In this document: positions 1 through 9,302 of the stretch, piece after piece
Numbering within the stretch: position 1 is the first letter of the stretch
Layout: the number at the start of each line of letters is the position of its first letter
Translations under genes and position numbers: made by a program
The notes under the pieces: generated by a model
The model's database searches: none
What the model was told of the DNA's origin: nothing
The model's input: only the letters and a program-made list of their open reading frames with translations
Assembly: GCA_022565025.1 (NCBI GenBank)
Contig: JADFKH010000003.1
Coordinates: forward strand, 1-37,263
Origin: Pseudomonadota bacterium
GTDB lineage: Bacteria; Pseudomonadota; Gammaproteobacteria; Xanthomonadales; SZUA-36
Direction: 5' to 3'
DNA length: 37,263 nucleotides

Positions 1-2
1 AG

Positions 3-197
3 GATGGCCGGTTCACTGCAGATTCCAACCGGGAGTTTGACTGTCATCTCAGGAACCGTGACCCCCAAATGGGCTTGCGTGATGTTGAAGCACTTGAATC
101 ATTGGCGAATCGCAATCAAATGGTTCTGCACAAGCAATTTCCCATGCCGGCCAACAACCAGATTCTGGTTTTCCGGAAAAAAGGACTTCAGGCTTGA
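3..197 (+). CDS. DUF938 family methyltransferase-like protein, C-terminal part (5'-truncated by window edge)
   Basis: An open frame runs from the window edge to a TGA at 195-197. It gives 64 residues that begin DGRFTADSNREFD and end in MPANNQILVFRKKGLQA. The GRFT-x-SN-x-x-FD start, the later GLRDVEAL and the MPANN-x-x-LVFR ending are what I recall of the C-terminus of DUF938 proteins, a family of about 200 residues with an S-adenosylmethionine-dependent methyltransferase fold and no well-established substrate. Only the last third is present, so the SAM-binding motif cannot be checked. It is convergent with the dehydratase gene to its right. The family call rests on recognising the C-terminal motifs and is fairly firm; the function is unknown. 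Confidence 0.75.
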   Translation, partial: DGRFTADSNREFDCHLRNRDPQMGLRDVEALESLANRNQMVLHKQFPMPANNQILVFRKKGLQA

Positions 198-529
198 AAA
201 TAACCCAATACCCTTCAGCGATGGGTTTACGGTGTGCCCTGAAGGGAGATACGGTATCGACTTGGCAGCCTGACACAGTAAGCCTACGGGTGGATTGTGT
301 CCCACGATGAGAACCCGGATAGGACAAATTGTACTTTTTGTAATGGAGTTATTTCAGCCATAAGTTTTGAATTTGTGAGGTTTAAGGCATTAATTGGTCC
401 GCCTTCGTGCAATATGCGGGTTAGCTTCGGCAAACCCAAAATCAAGTAATGAGTGTAATGTGCTGGTTGATGCTCCGTAGATCCCTGGCTCGAAACGGGT
501 AACAGAAGATCACAGGCCCTGACCGATCG
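198..529. other. convergent intergenic spacer with a small inverted repeat
   Basis: No credible gene lies here; open frames across it lack ribosome sites and family features. A perfect 8-bp inverted repeat, CCCTTCAG at 211-218 and CTGAAGGG at 239-246, lies just past the DUF938 stop. It could act as a weak terminator between the converging genes, but no T-tract follows. The remainder, about 250-529, shows nothing I recognise. Confidence 0.5.
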
Positions 530-1498
530 TTAATTCCTTTTCGTCAAGGACTGCCAATTGCCAGGATCAATGTTGCCACCGCTGATAATGGCGCCGACTT
601 TTTTACCGGCAAAAACTTCCGGGTGATTTCTGATGGCCGCGACCACCGTAGCGGATGATGGTTCGATCACCATGCGCAACTCCTGCCAGAACAAGTACAT
701 GGCCCGGCGGATGTCCTCATCACTGACGGTGAATACTTGCCTTACTTGGTTGCGGATAACGGTGAAATTGCGCTCTCCAATAATTGCCCGCAGGCCGTCT
801 GCAATGGTGTCGGGCGTCCAGCTTTTAACCCGTTCGCCCTGCTCCAGGCTGGCCACTGTGTCCGCAGCACCTTCAGGCTCCACGCCATACACTTGCTGGC
901 CGGTGCTACCCACGGCGATGGCCGTGCCGCTAATGAGGCCTCCGCCACCTACTGGTGTAATGACTTGCTCAAGGGTGGAAACCTCTTGAATTAGCTCCAG
1001 CGCCGCGGTTCCCTGTCCTGCAATGATGTCTGCGTGATCGTAAGGCGGGACCGGAATCTTTCCATCTTCTACGAGCTTCGCCAGCTCATCCTCCCGGGAC
1101 TGCTGCGTTGGAGCGCAGAAATGCACGATACCGCCATAACGCCTGACCGCAGCGATTTTCATCACAACGGAGTTTTCAGGCATGACCACGTGGGCTTTAC
1201 GGCCATCCAGTTTGGCAGCCAGGGCCAGTGCGGCTCCATGGTTTCCCGAGGAGTGGGTTGCGACATCGCCCTCGACGCCGTCTTCGCTCAGCCTGGATAT
1301 GGCATTACTTGCTCCGCGGAACTTGAAGCTACCCGTACGCTGAAGATTTTCACATTTGCAGTAGACAAAGCAGCCCAGTTCCCGGTCGAGCCCGGGATCG
1401 CTCAACACGGGTGTCAGGCGGGTCCAGTCATTAATACGGGCCCGCGCCAGGTGGATATCGGCAAAATCAGGAATATCGACTACGGTATTTGGGGGCAT
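530..1498 (-). CDS. PLP-dependent threonine/serine dehydratase-like enzyme (serine racemase / catabolic threonine ammonia-lyase family)
   Basis: 322 residues, the length of single-domain fold-type II PLP enzymes such as serine racemase, catabolic threonine dehydratase and 3-hydroxyaspartate dehydratase. The likely PLP lysine is K59 in SFKFRGA. The phosphate-contacting loop is SSGNHG at 83-88 (the usual form is S-x-GNHA), and the glycine-rich phosphate cradle GGGGL is at 184-188. SGGN near the C-terminus fits the pyridine-ring contact. There is no C-terminal ACT regulatory domain, which argues against biosynthetic IlvA. The reaction would be deamination of L-serine or L-threonine to a 2-oxo acid, or racemisation; the sequence alone does not decide. 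The gene is divergent from pepN across a 94-base spacer. Cytosolic. The family is firm, the substrate is not. Confidence 0.85.
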   Translation of the reverse strand: MPPNTVVDIPDFADIHLARARINDWTRLTPVLSDPGLDRELGCFVYCKCENLQRTGSFKFRGASNAISRLSEDGVEGDVATHSSGNHGAALALAAKLDGRKAHVVMPENSVVMKIAAVRRYGGIVHFCAPTQQSREDELAKLVEDGKIPVPPYDHADIIAGQGTAALELIQEVSTLEQVITPVGGGGLISGTAIAVGSTGQQVYGVEPEGAADTVASLEQGERVKSWTPDTIADGLRAIIGERNFTVIRNQVRQVFTVSDEDIRRAMYLFWQELRMVIEPSSATVVAAIRNHPEVFAGKKVGAIISGGNIDPGNWQSLTKRN

Positions 1499-1540
1499 TT
1501 CCGACTGCTCTTCACTTGCGTTAGGCCTATAATACTTGGT

Positions 1541-1569
1541 TTGACAACCCTGTCGATTGTGTGTACAGG
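1541..1569 (+). promoter_or_regulatory. candidate sigma-70 promoter for pepN
   Basis: A perfect -35 hexamer TTGACA at 1541-1546 is followed, after 17 bases, by TACAGG at 1564-1569, a weak -10. It sits 24 bases before the pepN start, in the divergent spacer between the dehydratase gene and pepN. A TATAAT at 1528-1533 in the same spacer is an alternative -10 without a good -35. Inference from motifs only. Confidence 0.35.
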
Positions 1570-1592
1570 CTCTTTTTACCAGGTATCAATAA

Positions 1593-4235
1593 ATGATAAA
1601 AACTGCAGTCAGTAAAACTGTATTGCGAGAAAACTACAGACCATTCGCCTGGATTCTGGATCAGTTAAAACTGCGTTTTGAAATCGGGGACGAATCCACC
1701 CGAGTGATTTCAGAATTGCAATTGAGCCGGAATCCATCGGCCAGACCCAGCAACGAAATTGAACTGGACGGTCAACAGATGGAGTTGGTGTCGGTCCTGA
1801 TGGATGGCAATGTACTGGCGCCGGGTGATTACTCTTTAAATACTGACAAACTCGTCATTCAAAATGCCCCTGATTCCTGTGCCCTGACCATCGAAGTGCT
1901 GATCAAACCACAGGAAAATACTGCGCTGGAGGGCCTGTATTCTTCCGGCGGATTTCTGCTGACGCAATGCGAGGCGGAAGGATTCCGCAAAATCACCTAT
2001 TTCCCGGACCGTCCCGATGTCATGACGCGGTTTGATGTCACGATTGTCGCTGACGTCAAGCGCTATCCCGTATTGCTTTCCAACGGCAACCCGGTGGGTT
2101 CAGGCGAACTGGATGATGGCCGCCATTGGGTGCATTGGAACGACCCGTTTGCAAAGCCATCCTACCTGTTTGCGCTGGTCGCGGGTGACCTAGCTCACAT
2201 AGAGGACCATTTTGTTACACGCAGTGGCCGGGTCGTTACCCTGCGTATTTACGTGGAACACGAGAACGTGGGCCGTTGTGATCATGCGATGGAATCCCTG
2301 CGCAACGCCATGAAATGGGATGAAGACCGCTTCGGTCTCGAGTACGACCTGGACATCTACAATATTGTCGCTACCAATGATTTCAACATGGGCGCGATGG
2401 AAAACAAATCGCTCAATATCTTCAATTCAAAGTTCGTGCTGGCCCAGCCGGATACCGCGACGGACGTTGACTACCAGGGAATCGAAGGTGTTATTGGACA
2501 CGAGTACTTCCACAACTGGACAGGTAACCGCGTCACCTGCCAGGATTGGTTCCAGTTGACACTCAAAGAGGGGTTGACTGTATTCAGGGATCAGGAGTTT
2601 TCATCCGATATGCAGTCACGGGCGGTCAATCGCATCCAGGATGTACGCGATCTTCGCAGCCGGCAATTCCCGGAAGATTCAGGTCCGATGTCACACCCGA
2701 TCCGTCCAAATAAGTATATTGAAATCAATAACTTCTATACGATGACCGTTTATCAAAAGGGAGCCTCGATCATCCGTATGTACCATACACTGCTCGGTGA
2801 AGAGGGCTTCCAGAAGGGTATGAAGCTCTATTTTGAACGCCACGATGGCCAGGCTGTGACTTGCGATGACTTCCTGGCCGCGATGGCGGATGCCAACGGG
2901 GTTGATCTGCAGCGTTTTGGAGCCTGGTATAGCCAGTCTGGCACACCGGAAGTATCGGTGACTACTGAATATGACGCCGAACGATCCAGGTTTACCCTGA
3001 ATCTGTCGCAGCGAACATTACCTACCATCGACCAGCAGGAGAAGCAGGCCCTGGTCATCCCCTTCAAAATGGGCCTGTTGTCCCCGCAAGGGGAAGAATA
3101 TCCTCTGCAGCTAAGCGGCGAGGATTCACCATCAGGTACTTCACGCCTGCTGATGCTGGAAGAGGATGAACAATCGTTTACCTTTGTGAATATTCCGCAG
3201 GCTCCAGTGCCATCCCTGTTGCGTGATTTTTCTGCACCGGTGAAGTTGCGTCATACCTGGTCAGCAAACGACTTGGCTGTCCTGATGGCGCATGACAGTG
3301 ATTCTTTCATGCGCTGGGAAGCGGCCCAGTTGCTGGCACAAGGCGAGATATTGTCCAACGTGGAGCGGTGTGCAAACGGTGTTTCCATGGAAGTTGATCG
3401 TGGTCTGATTGATGCGTTCAGGATGTTGCTGGAGAATTCCGGGTTCGACCCGGCACTGGTGGCTGAGGCGATTACGCTGCCGGGTGAAGACTACCTGGCT
3501 GAACAGATGGAACTGGTTGATGTGGATGGCATTCATGCCGCCAGGACATTCGTAAAAACCACTTTAGCCACCGAGTTGAAGAGCCTGTTCCAGGAGAAAT
3601 ATGTGCTCCTTGATAATGGTGCAGTCTATGACAAATCACCTGCTTCAATAGCTCGTCGTAGCCTGAAAAATACCTGCCTTTCCTATTTGCTGCAAACCAG
3701 GGGTGGGGTGGCTCTCGCCGAGGCCCAACTCGCTGCAAGTGATAACATGACCGATACCCTGGCCGCTTTGCACGGCTTGGTGTGGGCCGGTACATCGTCT
3801 GCGGCCGCTGCCCTGTCGGCCTTTGAGCAGCGCTGGATAGACGATGCGCTGGTCATGGACAAATGGTTTGCCATCCAGGCTTCAAAGCCAGGGGAAGCAA
3901 CGATAGAAGTAGTACGGACCCTGATGGAGCACCCGGCATTCAGTATCACCAATCCAAACAAAGTCCGTTCGCTGATCGGCGCTTTTTCCATGGCTAACCC
4001 CACCGGTTTCCATGCTGCCAACGGAGCTGCTTATCGATTTCATGCGGACCGGGTCATTGAGCTCGATTCATTGAATCCACAGGTGGCTTCACGCATGGCA
4101 TCGGCTTTCAATCAGTGGAGACGATACGATCAGGACAGGCAGGCGCTGATGAAAATCGAATTGGAACGGATTGCCGCAGTGGATGACCTGTCTCCCGGTG
4201 TTTTTGAAATTGTCAGCAAAGCGATTGGTGCCTGA
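1593..4235 (+). CDS. pepN: aminopeptidase N (M1 family alanyl aminopeptidase)
   Basis: 880 residues, close to E. coli PepN (870). A zinc metallopeptidase that removes N-terminal residues from peptides in the last steps of cytosolic protein turnover. The M1 signature is complete: the exopeptidase motif GAMEN at 267-271, the zinc site HEYFH at 303-307 and the third zinc ligand E326 in KEGLTVFRDQEF, which is the expected HEXXH-x18-E spacing. A second motif, NNFYTMTVYQKG, supplies the transition-state tyrosine. The C-terminal half matches the PepN-type helical domain, ending in ASRMASAFNQWRRYD. There is no signal peptide, so it is cytosolic. The ATG at 1593 is the natural start after a candidate promoter; no strong Shine-Dalgarno is visible. 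It appears monocistronic. Confidence 0.97.
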   Translation: MIKTAVSKTVLRENYRPFAWILDQLKLRFEIGDESTRVISELQLSRNPSARPSNEIELDGQQMELVSVLMDGNVLAPGDYSLNTDKLVIQNAPDSCALTIEVLIKPQENTALEGLYSSGGFLLTQCEAEGFRKITYFPDRPDVMTRFDVTIVADVKRYPVLLSNGNPVGSGELDDGRHWVHWNDPFAKPSYLFALVAGDLAHIEDHFVTRSGRVVTLRIYVEHENVGRCDHAMESLRNAMKWDEDRFGLEYDLDIYNIVATNDFNMGAMENKSLNIFNSKFVLAQPDTATDVDYQGIEGVIGHEYFHNWTGNRVTCQDWFQLTLKEGLTVFRDQEFSSDMQSRAVNRIQDVRDLRSRQFPEDSGPMSHPIRPNKYIEINNFYTMTVYQKGASIIRMYHTLLGEEGFQKGMKLYFERHDGQAVTCDDFLAAMADANGVDLQRFGAWYSQSGTPEVSVTTEYDAERSRFTLNLSQRTLPTIDQQEKQALVIPFKMGLLSPQGEEYPLQLSGEDSPSGTSRLLMLEEDEQSFTFVNIPQAPVPSLLRDFSAPVKLRHTWSANDLAVLMAHDSDSFMRWEAAQLLAQGEILSNVERCANGVSMEVDRGLIDAFRMLLENSGFDPALVAEAITLPGEDYLAEQMELVDVDGIHAARTFVKTTLATELKSLFQEKYVLLDNGAVYDKSPASIARRSLKNTCLSYLLQTRGGVALAEAQLAASDNMTDTLAALHGLVWAGTSSAAAALSAFEQRWIDDALVMDKWFAIQASKPGEATIEVVRTLMEHPAFSITNPNKVRSLIGAFSMANPTGFHAANGAAYRFHADRVIELDSLNPQVASRMASAFNQWRRYDQDRQALMKIELERIAAVDDLSPGVFEIVSKAIGA

Positions 4236-4326
4236 AGTCAAGGTTTTTTGTGACTGCATTCGATCAAATAACCCCGTGGATGGTCCTGCTTGGTTCGGCA
4301 ATCTCTGTTCGTATAACGGGTGTTGA

Positions 4327-4536
4327 TCAACTCTCCATCAGGGCTTTTAAAAGCAACTCTCTTTGTAGGTCTGCCTCGTGTCGCGTCGGGAATTTTGGCG
4401 CCAACCGAAGGTCTCCGACAAAACGGACATTGAACTGAAACCCTTCATCAGCCTCGGCTTTGAACACGCGGGTCACGAAAACTACTTTGTCCAGGACGAC
4501 AGCATAAGCTTGCAGATCATAAACAGAACGGGTCAT
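4327..4536 (-). CDS. small hypothetical protein (69 aa)
   Basis: A 69-residue frame starting MTRSVYDLQAYAVVLDKVVFVTRVF and ending QRELLLKALMES. The start at 4536 has AGGA seven bases upstream on the minus strand, which supports translation. The composition is like a real soluble protein: alternating hydrophobic residues at the N-terminus (possible beta strands) and a helix at the C-terminus, with no membrane segment or signal. The FQFNVRFVGD stretch suggests a small beta-rich fold. I do not recognise a family. It lies between pepN and mnmG on the opposite strand, divergent from mnmG across a 159-base spacer. It could still be a chance frame, but residue usage and ribosome site favour a gene. 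Confidence 0.5.
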   Translation of the reverse strand: MTRSVYDLQAYAVVLDKVVFVTRVFKAEADEGFQFNVRFVGDLRLAPKFPTRHEADLQRELLLKALMES

Positions 4537-4695
4537 GGTTTTCCTGGTGACAATTGGCTTGCGGGTATACTAACCGGAGAAGAGCCGATCTGCTTACATG
4601 GTCCCTCATACCGAACTACTATCGCAGATGCTGGCATATACAATTGTCTGAAATTCAGTACAATACGCGATCCTTGAAGGTGGCTTGTTGGGAAG

Positions 4696-6585
4696 ATGCA
4701 GTATCCTGAATTATATGATGTGATCGTGATTGGTGGTGGCCATGCCGGCACCGAGGCGGCGCTTGCTTCAGCGCGCAGTGGCGCCAGTACGTTGTTGATC
4801 ACGCATAACATCGAGACCATCGGGCAGATGAGCTGTAATCCTGCAATTGGCGGGATCGGTAAAGGTCATCTGGTGAAAGAAATCGATGCCCTCGGTGGTG
4901 TGATGGCCCAGGCCGCAGATGCCGCCGCCATCCAGTTGCGCACGCTCAATTCAAGTAAGGGCCCGGCAGTTCGCGCCACCCGGGCCCAATGCGATCGCAA
5001 TCTGTACCGTGCATTCATTCGCAAGACGGTCGAACAGCAACCGAATCTGGCAATATTTCAATCCGGTGTTGATGATCTGCTGACCGATGGCCGGCGTGTG
5101 ATTGGATGCCTTACTGCCGGCGGCCTGGAATTTCGCTCCACCACCGTTGTCCTCACCACCGGGACTTTCCTGGGCGGAAAAATTCACGTAGGTGAGCAGC
5201 AGTCTGCTGGTGGCCGTGCCGGCGACCCCCCGTCCAATGTGCTGGCACAGCGCCTGCGCGAAATGCCATTCAGGGTCGCCCGTCTGAAAACTGGCACACC
5301 ACCCCGTATCGACGGGAAAACCGTAGATTTTACCCATTTGCAGAAACAACCGGGCGACGAGCCGCGGCCGGTGTTCTCCTTCATGGGCAGCCGGGAGGAT
5401 CATCCGCGCCAAGTATGTTGCTGGATAACGCATACTTGTGAACGAACACACGATATTATCCGCAAAGCACTGCATCGCTCACCGATGTACACCGGTGTCA
5501 TCGAGGGTGTGGGCCCGCGTTACTGTCCATCCATCGAGGATAAGATCGTTCGCTTCAGTGATCGTGACAGCCACCAGATTTTTGTGGAGCCCGAGGGGCT
5601 CGATACGCGTGAGTTGTACCCCAATGGAATTTCGACCAGCCTTCCGTTCGAAATCCAGTTGGAATTCGTGCGTAGCATCAAGGGCTTCGAAAATGCTCGA
5701 ATAACCCGTCCCGGCTATGCTATTGAATACGACTTCTTCGATCCGCGGGATCTGCATGCCAGCCTCGAAACGAAGCATATTGATGGCCTGTTTTTCGCGG
5801 GGCAAATTAATGGAACCACCGGTTATGAAGAAGCCGCAGCCCAGGGGTTGGTTGCCGGTATTAACGCAGCCCGTTTGGTTCGTGGACAATCCGCCTGGAC
5901 ACCCGGGCGTGATCAGGCCTACGTGGGTGTGATGATCGATGATCTCGTCACCCAGGGCACGTTGGAGCCCTATCGAATGTTCACCAGCCGGGCCGAATAC
6001 CGCCTGCAGTTGCGGGAAGATAATGCAGACCTGCGGCTGACTGAAAAAGGCCGCGCACTCGGCTTGGTTGACGATGAGCGTTGGAGTCGATATTGTCGGA
6101 AGAGCGAATGCCTGGAGGCAGAGCGTCAGCGGCTGAGTGATATCTGGGTGACCCCAGGCAATGCACTGGGTCGGATGCTTGCAACCGTCTATGGCATCCC
6201 CGTCAGCAAAGAAGTGCGGGCACTGGACTTGCTGAAGCGCCCGGAGATCGATTATCAACGACTGGTCGATATTAAAGGCATAGGCCCTGGTGTGGAGGAC
6301 GAGCAAATTTCCCAACAACTGGAAATTCAGGCCCGCTATTCAGGCTACCTCGGGCGGCAACAAGAAGACATCGCCCGAAGGCGCCGTCATGAAACAATGG
6401 AAATCGGAGACGATTTCGATTTTAGTGGGGTGCAGGGACTCTCCACTGAGGTCAGAGAAAAGCTACAGAGTGTCAGGCCGGACACCATCGGTCAGGCTTC
6501 ACGTGTCCCGGGAGTAACCCCCGCGGCGATATCATTGCTACTGGTGCATCTCAAGAAATCACGTAAAATGCGGGTTCAAGCCTGA
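4696..6585 (+). CDS. mnmG: tRNA uridine-5-carboxymethylaminomethyl modification enzyme MnmG (GidA)
   Basis: 629 residues, exactly the size of E. coli MnmG. With MnmE (GTPase) it installs the carboxymethylaminomethyl group on C5 of wobble uridine 34 in certain tRNAs, using FAD, NADH and methylene-tetrahydrofolate. The N-terminal Rossmann FAD motif [12 protein letters not shown] is at about 13-24, followed by the family signatures [24 protein letters not shown] and [24 protein letters not shown] and [14 protein letters not shown] are conserved MnmG blocks. The C-terminal helical domain that contacts MnmE and tRNA ends in [17 protein letters not shown]. In many gammaproteobacteria mnmG is followed by rsmG and parAB near the origin. 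Here it is followed instead by a terminator and a group II intron. Confidence 0.97.
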   Translation: MQYPELYDVIVIGGGHAGTEAALASARSGASTLLITHNIETIGQMSCNPAIGGIGKGHLVKEIDALGGVMAQAADAAAIQLRTLNSSKGPAVRATRAQCDRNLYRAFIRKTVEQQPNLAIFQSGVDDLLTDGRRVIGCLTAGGLEFRSTTVVLTTGTFLGGKIHVGEQQSAGGRAGDPPSNVLAQRLREMPFRVARLKTGTPPRIDGKTVDFTHLQKQPGDEPRPVFSFMGSREDHPRQVCCWITHTCERTHDIIRKALHRSPMYTGVIEGVGPRYCPSIEDKIVRFSDRDSHQIFVEPEGLDTRELYPNGISTSLPFEIQLEFVRSIKGFENARITRPGYAIEYDFFDPRDLHASLETKHIDGLFFAGQINGTTGYEEAAAQGLVAGINAARLVRGQSAWTPGRDQAYVGVMIDDLVTQGTLEPYRMFTSRAEYRLQLREDNADLRLTEKGRALGLVDDERWSRYCRKSECLEAERQRLSDIWVTPGNALGRMLATVYGIPVSKEVRALDLLKRPEIDYQRLVDIKGIGPGVEDEQISQQLEIQARYSGYLGRQQEDIARRRRHETMEIGDDFDFSGVQGLSTEVREKLQSVRPDTIGQASRVPGVTPAAISLLLVHLKKSRKMRVQA

Positions 6586-6663
6586 AAAATAGCATAAATC
6601 ACGAATTAGCAACGCTAGATTCACGGTTTTTTAACAGAGACCGCGGTATTCTAGGAGCGTAAG

Positions 6664-6767
6664 TTGACTGTGCCTGGCGTATCGCCCCTCTAGACAGGCA
6701 GTCCCCACACTTCTATGCCTATAGCGATACGCCTTTCAAACCCCGGGTTGTTACCCGGGGTTTTTTT
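6664..6767 (+). ncRNA. candidate structured small RNA upstream of a terminator
   Basis: Between the mnmG stop and the terminator lies a sequence that can fold into a long hairpin. A perfect 10-bp stem pairs GGCGTATCGC at 6676-6685 with GCGATACGCC at 6724-6733. An inner 5-bp pairing, AGGCA at 6696-6700 with TGCCT at 6716-6720, can form inside it. Six bases after the outer stem a Rho-independent terminator follows, as in many small RNAs. TTGACT at 6664-6669 resembles a -35 box but would place the start inside the stem; a weaker TATTCT at 6647-6652 could be a -10. It might equally be the structured 3' UTR of mnmG. No known family recognised; parts resemble the complementary strand of 5S rRNA. 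Confidence 0.3.
6739..6767 (+). terminator. Rho-independent terminator (target site of the group IIC intron)
   Basis: AACCCCGGGT at 6739-6748 pairs perfectly with ACCCGGGGTT at 6753-6762 around a 4-base loop, and seven Ts run from 6761 to 6767. It would end transcription from mnmG or the candidate small RNA. The group IIC intron begins two bases after the T-tract, the insertion preference known for this intron class. Confidence 0.9.
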
Positions 6768-7359
6768 GGTGCGCCAGGCATGGCGCGTAGTGCCTTGACC
6801 GGCGCTGTTCCGGTCACTGTGGTGGTGACTGGATGACTTGGCGGTGAAAGTCCGCTACCGGCCCGACAAGGGGAACGGTTAGCCGAACGGCAAGGGTGTC
6901 CACCGCGAGGTGGAATCTGAAGGAAGCTGAAGGCAAAGCACTGGCCCGACGAACAGAAATCGCATAGGAGGCGGTCGCAGTGGGTGAGAAGTCCAATATC
7001 TTCAAAGCCCGGTACTTGTACGGAAACTGCGGACGTAGATGCGGCGGGTATAAGTGTGAAGGTCGCGTGCATTACCCTGGGAGATCTGTCTACCTGCCAT
7101 TGGCTACCGCTGTCGTGAGGCGGCGGGATGGGTGGGCAGAAGTCAGCCGAAGCCATAGTAGGTGGTTTGACCAGCCACTGAAGGGCGGAACATGCAAGAC
7201 GGATTGGGAACCCTGAACCTCGATGATCACAGCAGTTGCAGACCGAAGCGCTGAGAAGCACTTCCTTACCGGGAAGGGTAGCGGGCGGTACCCGCGAGAG
7301 TACCCGGCCAAGGCGACAAAGGTCACGGCGGTTGAGGCCAACTCCCATGAGGGGCCGAC

Positions 7360-8628
7360 ATGGAACTGATGTCGGCGGTACTGGAACGAAGCAACATGAT
7401 GCGGGCCTATGAGCGGGTGCTCCGAAACAAAGGAGCACCGGGTGTCGATGACATGACGGTGGGTGATCTAAAAGCCCACCTGAAAGCGCACTGGCCCGAG
7501 ATCAGGGATCAATTGCAGGCAGGTAGATACCATCCTTTAGCGGTGCGTAAGGTAGAGATACCCAAGCCCGGTGGAGGAACACGCATGCTGGGTATACCCA
7601 CCGTGCAGGATCGACTCATCCAGCAGGCCCTGCATCAGGTTTTAAGTCCGGTGTTTGAAGAGACGTTCTCGACCCACAGTTACGGTTTTCGACCGGGCAG
7701 GAGTGCCACGCAAGCGGTACAACAGGCCCGCAGCTACATTGAAGAAGGTCGGCGCTGGGTAGTGGATGCTGATCTGGAGAAGTTCTTTGACCGGGTAAAC
7801 CACGACATCCTGATGTCGCGGGTGGCCCGCGAGGTCAAAGACAAGCGGGTGCTTAAACTGATCCGCAGTTACCTTCAGGCAGGCATCATGGAAGGTGGGG
7901 TTGCGACAGCCCGGACAGAGGGTACGCCGCAAGGCGGCCCGCTGTCGCCACTGCTGTCGAATATTCTGTTGACCGATCTGGATCGGGAACTGGAGCGACG
8001 GGGTCACCGCTTCTGCCGCTATGCTGATGACTGCAACATCTATGTCAGCAGCAGACGGGCGGGAGAGCGGGTACTGGCCTCGATGACTCGATTCCTAGAA
8101 ACGCAGTTAAAGTTGCGGGTCAATCAGGAAAAGAGTGCGGTAGACCGCCCTTGGAAGCGGACCTTCCTGGGCTATACCGTATGCCAGCGGAAGTACAACG
8201 TGCGTCTGAAGGTGGCTGGCAAGTCGGTTCAACGACTCAAGGCCAAGCTCAAGATGCTGTTCCGGGCTGGCAGAGGTCGCTCCATCTGGACTACCATTGC
8301 CATGCTGGCTCCGCTACTTCGGGGCTGGGTTAATTACTTCCGTTATGCGGGCGTAAAAGGAATCTTCGAGGAATTGGACGGCTGGATACGCCGTCATCTG
8401 AGAAAGATTCTCTGGCGGCAATGGAAACGCTCGGTCACACGGGCCAAGAGGCTGATGCGATTGGGTTTATCTGAGGTTAGAGCCTGGACGAGTGCTACCA
8501 ACGGGCGTGGCTCGTGGTGGAACTCGGGTGCATCGCACCTGAACCAGGCTTTACCGAAGAAGTTCTTTGATCGACTCGGACTGGTATCGCTGATGGCTCA
8601 ATATCATCGGCTCAAATGTGCGGCATGA
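7360..8628 (+). CDS. ltrA: group II intron-encoded reverse transcriptase/maturase (class C)
   Basis: 422 residues. The reverse transcriptase domain covers roughly 40-290, with [10 protein letters not shown] at 135-144 (first metal aspartate), [11 protein letters not shown] at 191-201 and the catalytic YADD at 221-224. The maturase (X) domain follows at about 300-390 and includes [13 protein letters not shown]. There is no C-terminal HNH endonuclease, as expected for class C introns, which use replication forks or hairpin targets. The protein helps the intron RNA fold and splice, and copies it into DNA at new sites. GAGGGG about seven bases before the ATG at 7360 is a good ribosome site; an in-frame ATG at 7369 is an alternative. 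The stop overlaps the first bases of domain V. No frameshift seen. Confidence 0.96.
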   Translation: MELMSAVLERSNMMRAYERVLRNKGAPGVDDMTVGDLKAHLKAHWPEIRDQLQAGRYHPLAVRKVEIPKPGGGTRMLGIPTVQDRLIQQALHQVLSPVFEETFSTHSYGFRPGRSATQAVQQARSYIEEGRRWVVDADLEKFFDRVNHDILMSRVAREVKDKRVLKLIRSYLQAGIMEGGVATARTEGTPQGGPLSPLLSNILLTDLDRELERRGHRFCRYADDCNIYVSSRRAGERVLASMTRFLETQLKLRVNQEKSAVDRPWKRTFLGYTVCQRKYNVRLKVAGKSVQRLKAKLKMLFRAGRGRSIWTTIAMLAPLLRGWVNYFRYAGVKGIFEELDGWIRRHLRKILWRQWKRSVTRAKRLMRLGLSEVRAWTSATNGRGSWWNSGASHLNQALPKKFFDRLGLVSLMAQYHRLKCAA

Positions 8629-8699
8629 ACCGCCGTATACGGAACCGTACGTACGGTGGTGTGGGAGGACGGCGGGAGTAATCCCGCCTCCTACCCGAT
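8627..8699 (+). ncRNA. group IIC intron domains V and VI
   Basis: Domain V spans about 8627-8664 and reads GAACCGCCGTATACGG then CCGTACGTACGGTGGTGTGG, the catalytic hairpin typical of class C. Domain VI follows, with GGCGGGA at 8671-8677 paired to TCCCGCC at 8682-8688 around GTAA, and a lower GGAG/CTCC pairing. A8693 lies seven bases from the presumed 3' end, as a branch point should. Confidence 0.85.
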
Positions 8700-8902
8700 T
8701 AAATACTCTCATTGCAAAAATCTCCCATACCTGTAAAGTCAGGATTCCCATGCGTGTTTGATTTGCGTCAGGAAGGGCGATGATAAGCCCAAAATCCATA
8801 CCCTCAGCGGCTCCTTAATATTGAGCATTTATCCCCCTGCCCGCGGCATTGCGGAGAAGCGCTGATCAGGTTTAAAAATTCGTACCCAATACCGGAGTCG
8901 CA

Positions 8903-9184
8903 ATGCAACAAAACAAATTGTACGTTGGTAATTTCCCCTACACGGTCGATGAATCACAACTGCGCGACCTGTTTACTGCATATGGAGAGATCGAAAATCT
9001 GGCTATGATCATGGATCTAGAAACCGGTCGACCCAAAGGATTCGCATTTATCACTTTTTCCACTCAACAGGCGGCAGAAAAAGCCCTGGAGCAAAACGGA
9101 AAGGATATCGGCGGCCGCGCCCTTAAAGTGAATATGGCTACTGAAAAGCACAGCCGTGGTCGTGGTGGTCGTTCAAGATGGTAA
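8903..9184 (+). CDS. small RRM RNA-binding protein
   Basis: 93 residues consisting of one RNA recognition motif and a short basic tail. RNP2 is LYVGNF at 6-11 and RNP1 is KGFAFITF at 45-52, both with the aromatic residues that stack on RNA bases. The tail, SRGRGGRSRW, is arginine-glycine rich. This is the architecture of cyanobacterial Rbp proteins and of single-RRM proteins found in scattered proteobacteria, where they bind mRNA and often respond to cold or stress; the specific role here is unknown. GGAG about eight bases upstream supports the ATG at 8903. It lies 203 bases after the intron; an effect of the insertion on its promoter is possible but not shown. Confidence 0.93.
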   Translation: MQQNKLYVGNFPYTVDESQLRDLFTAYGEIENLAMIMDLETGRPKGFAFITFSTQQAAEKALEQNGKDIGGRALKVNMATEKHSRGRGGRSRW

Positions 9185-9302
9185 TCCTACAGTTTGAATA
9201 TATGAAGGTCAGCGAATGGGCCCAAGCCACTAATCGCAACAAGGTATTGGAGTGAATCAATTTGAAGTTCCGCTATCGGCCTGCGGACTCAACCGGTCAA
9301 TG

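Larger units (their letters stand above)
6769..8699 (+). mobile_element. group IIC intron, apparently full length
   Basis: About 1.93 kb. The 5' end GTGCG at 6769 fits the GUGYG consensus. The first ~150 bases closely follow the well-known Oceanobacillus group IIC intron: a GCCAGGCATGGC-like opening, then AACGGTTAGCCGAACGGC, AAGGGTGTCC and GGAATCTGAAGGAAGC, which build domain I. The maturase gene sits at 7360-8628, in domain IV. Domain V starts immediately at its stop codon, and domain VI ends near 8699 with a candidate branch-point A at 8693. All essential parts are present, so it may still splice and move. Insertion directly behind a terminator hairpin is typical of class C. The 3' boundary is uncertain by a base or two. 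Confidence 0.92.

Noticed and set aside
5479..6318. 279-residue minus-strand frame inside mnmG
   Set aside because: It is the antisense shadow of a clearly identified gene; its residues track the mnmG codons.
6676..6733. Integron attC site
   Set aside because: The stem lacks attC core sites (GTTRRRY and RYYYAAC) and there is no integrase or cassette array; the intron target is a terminator instead.
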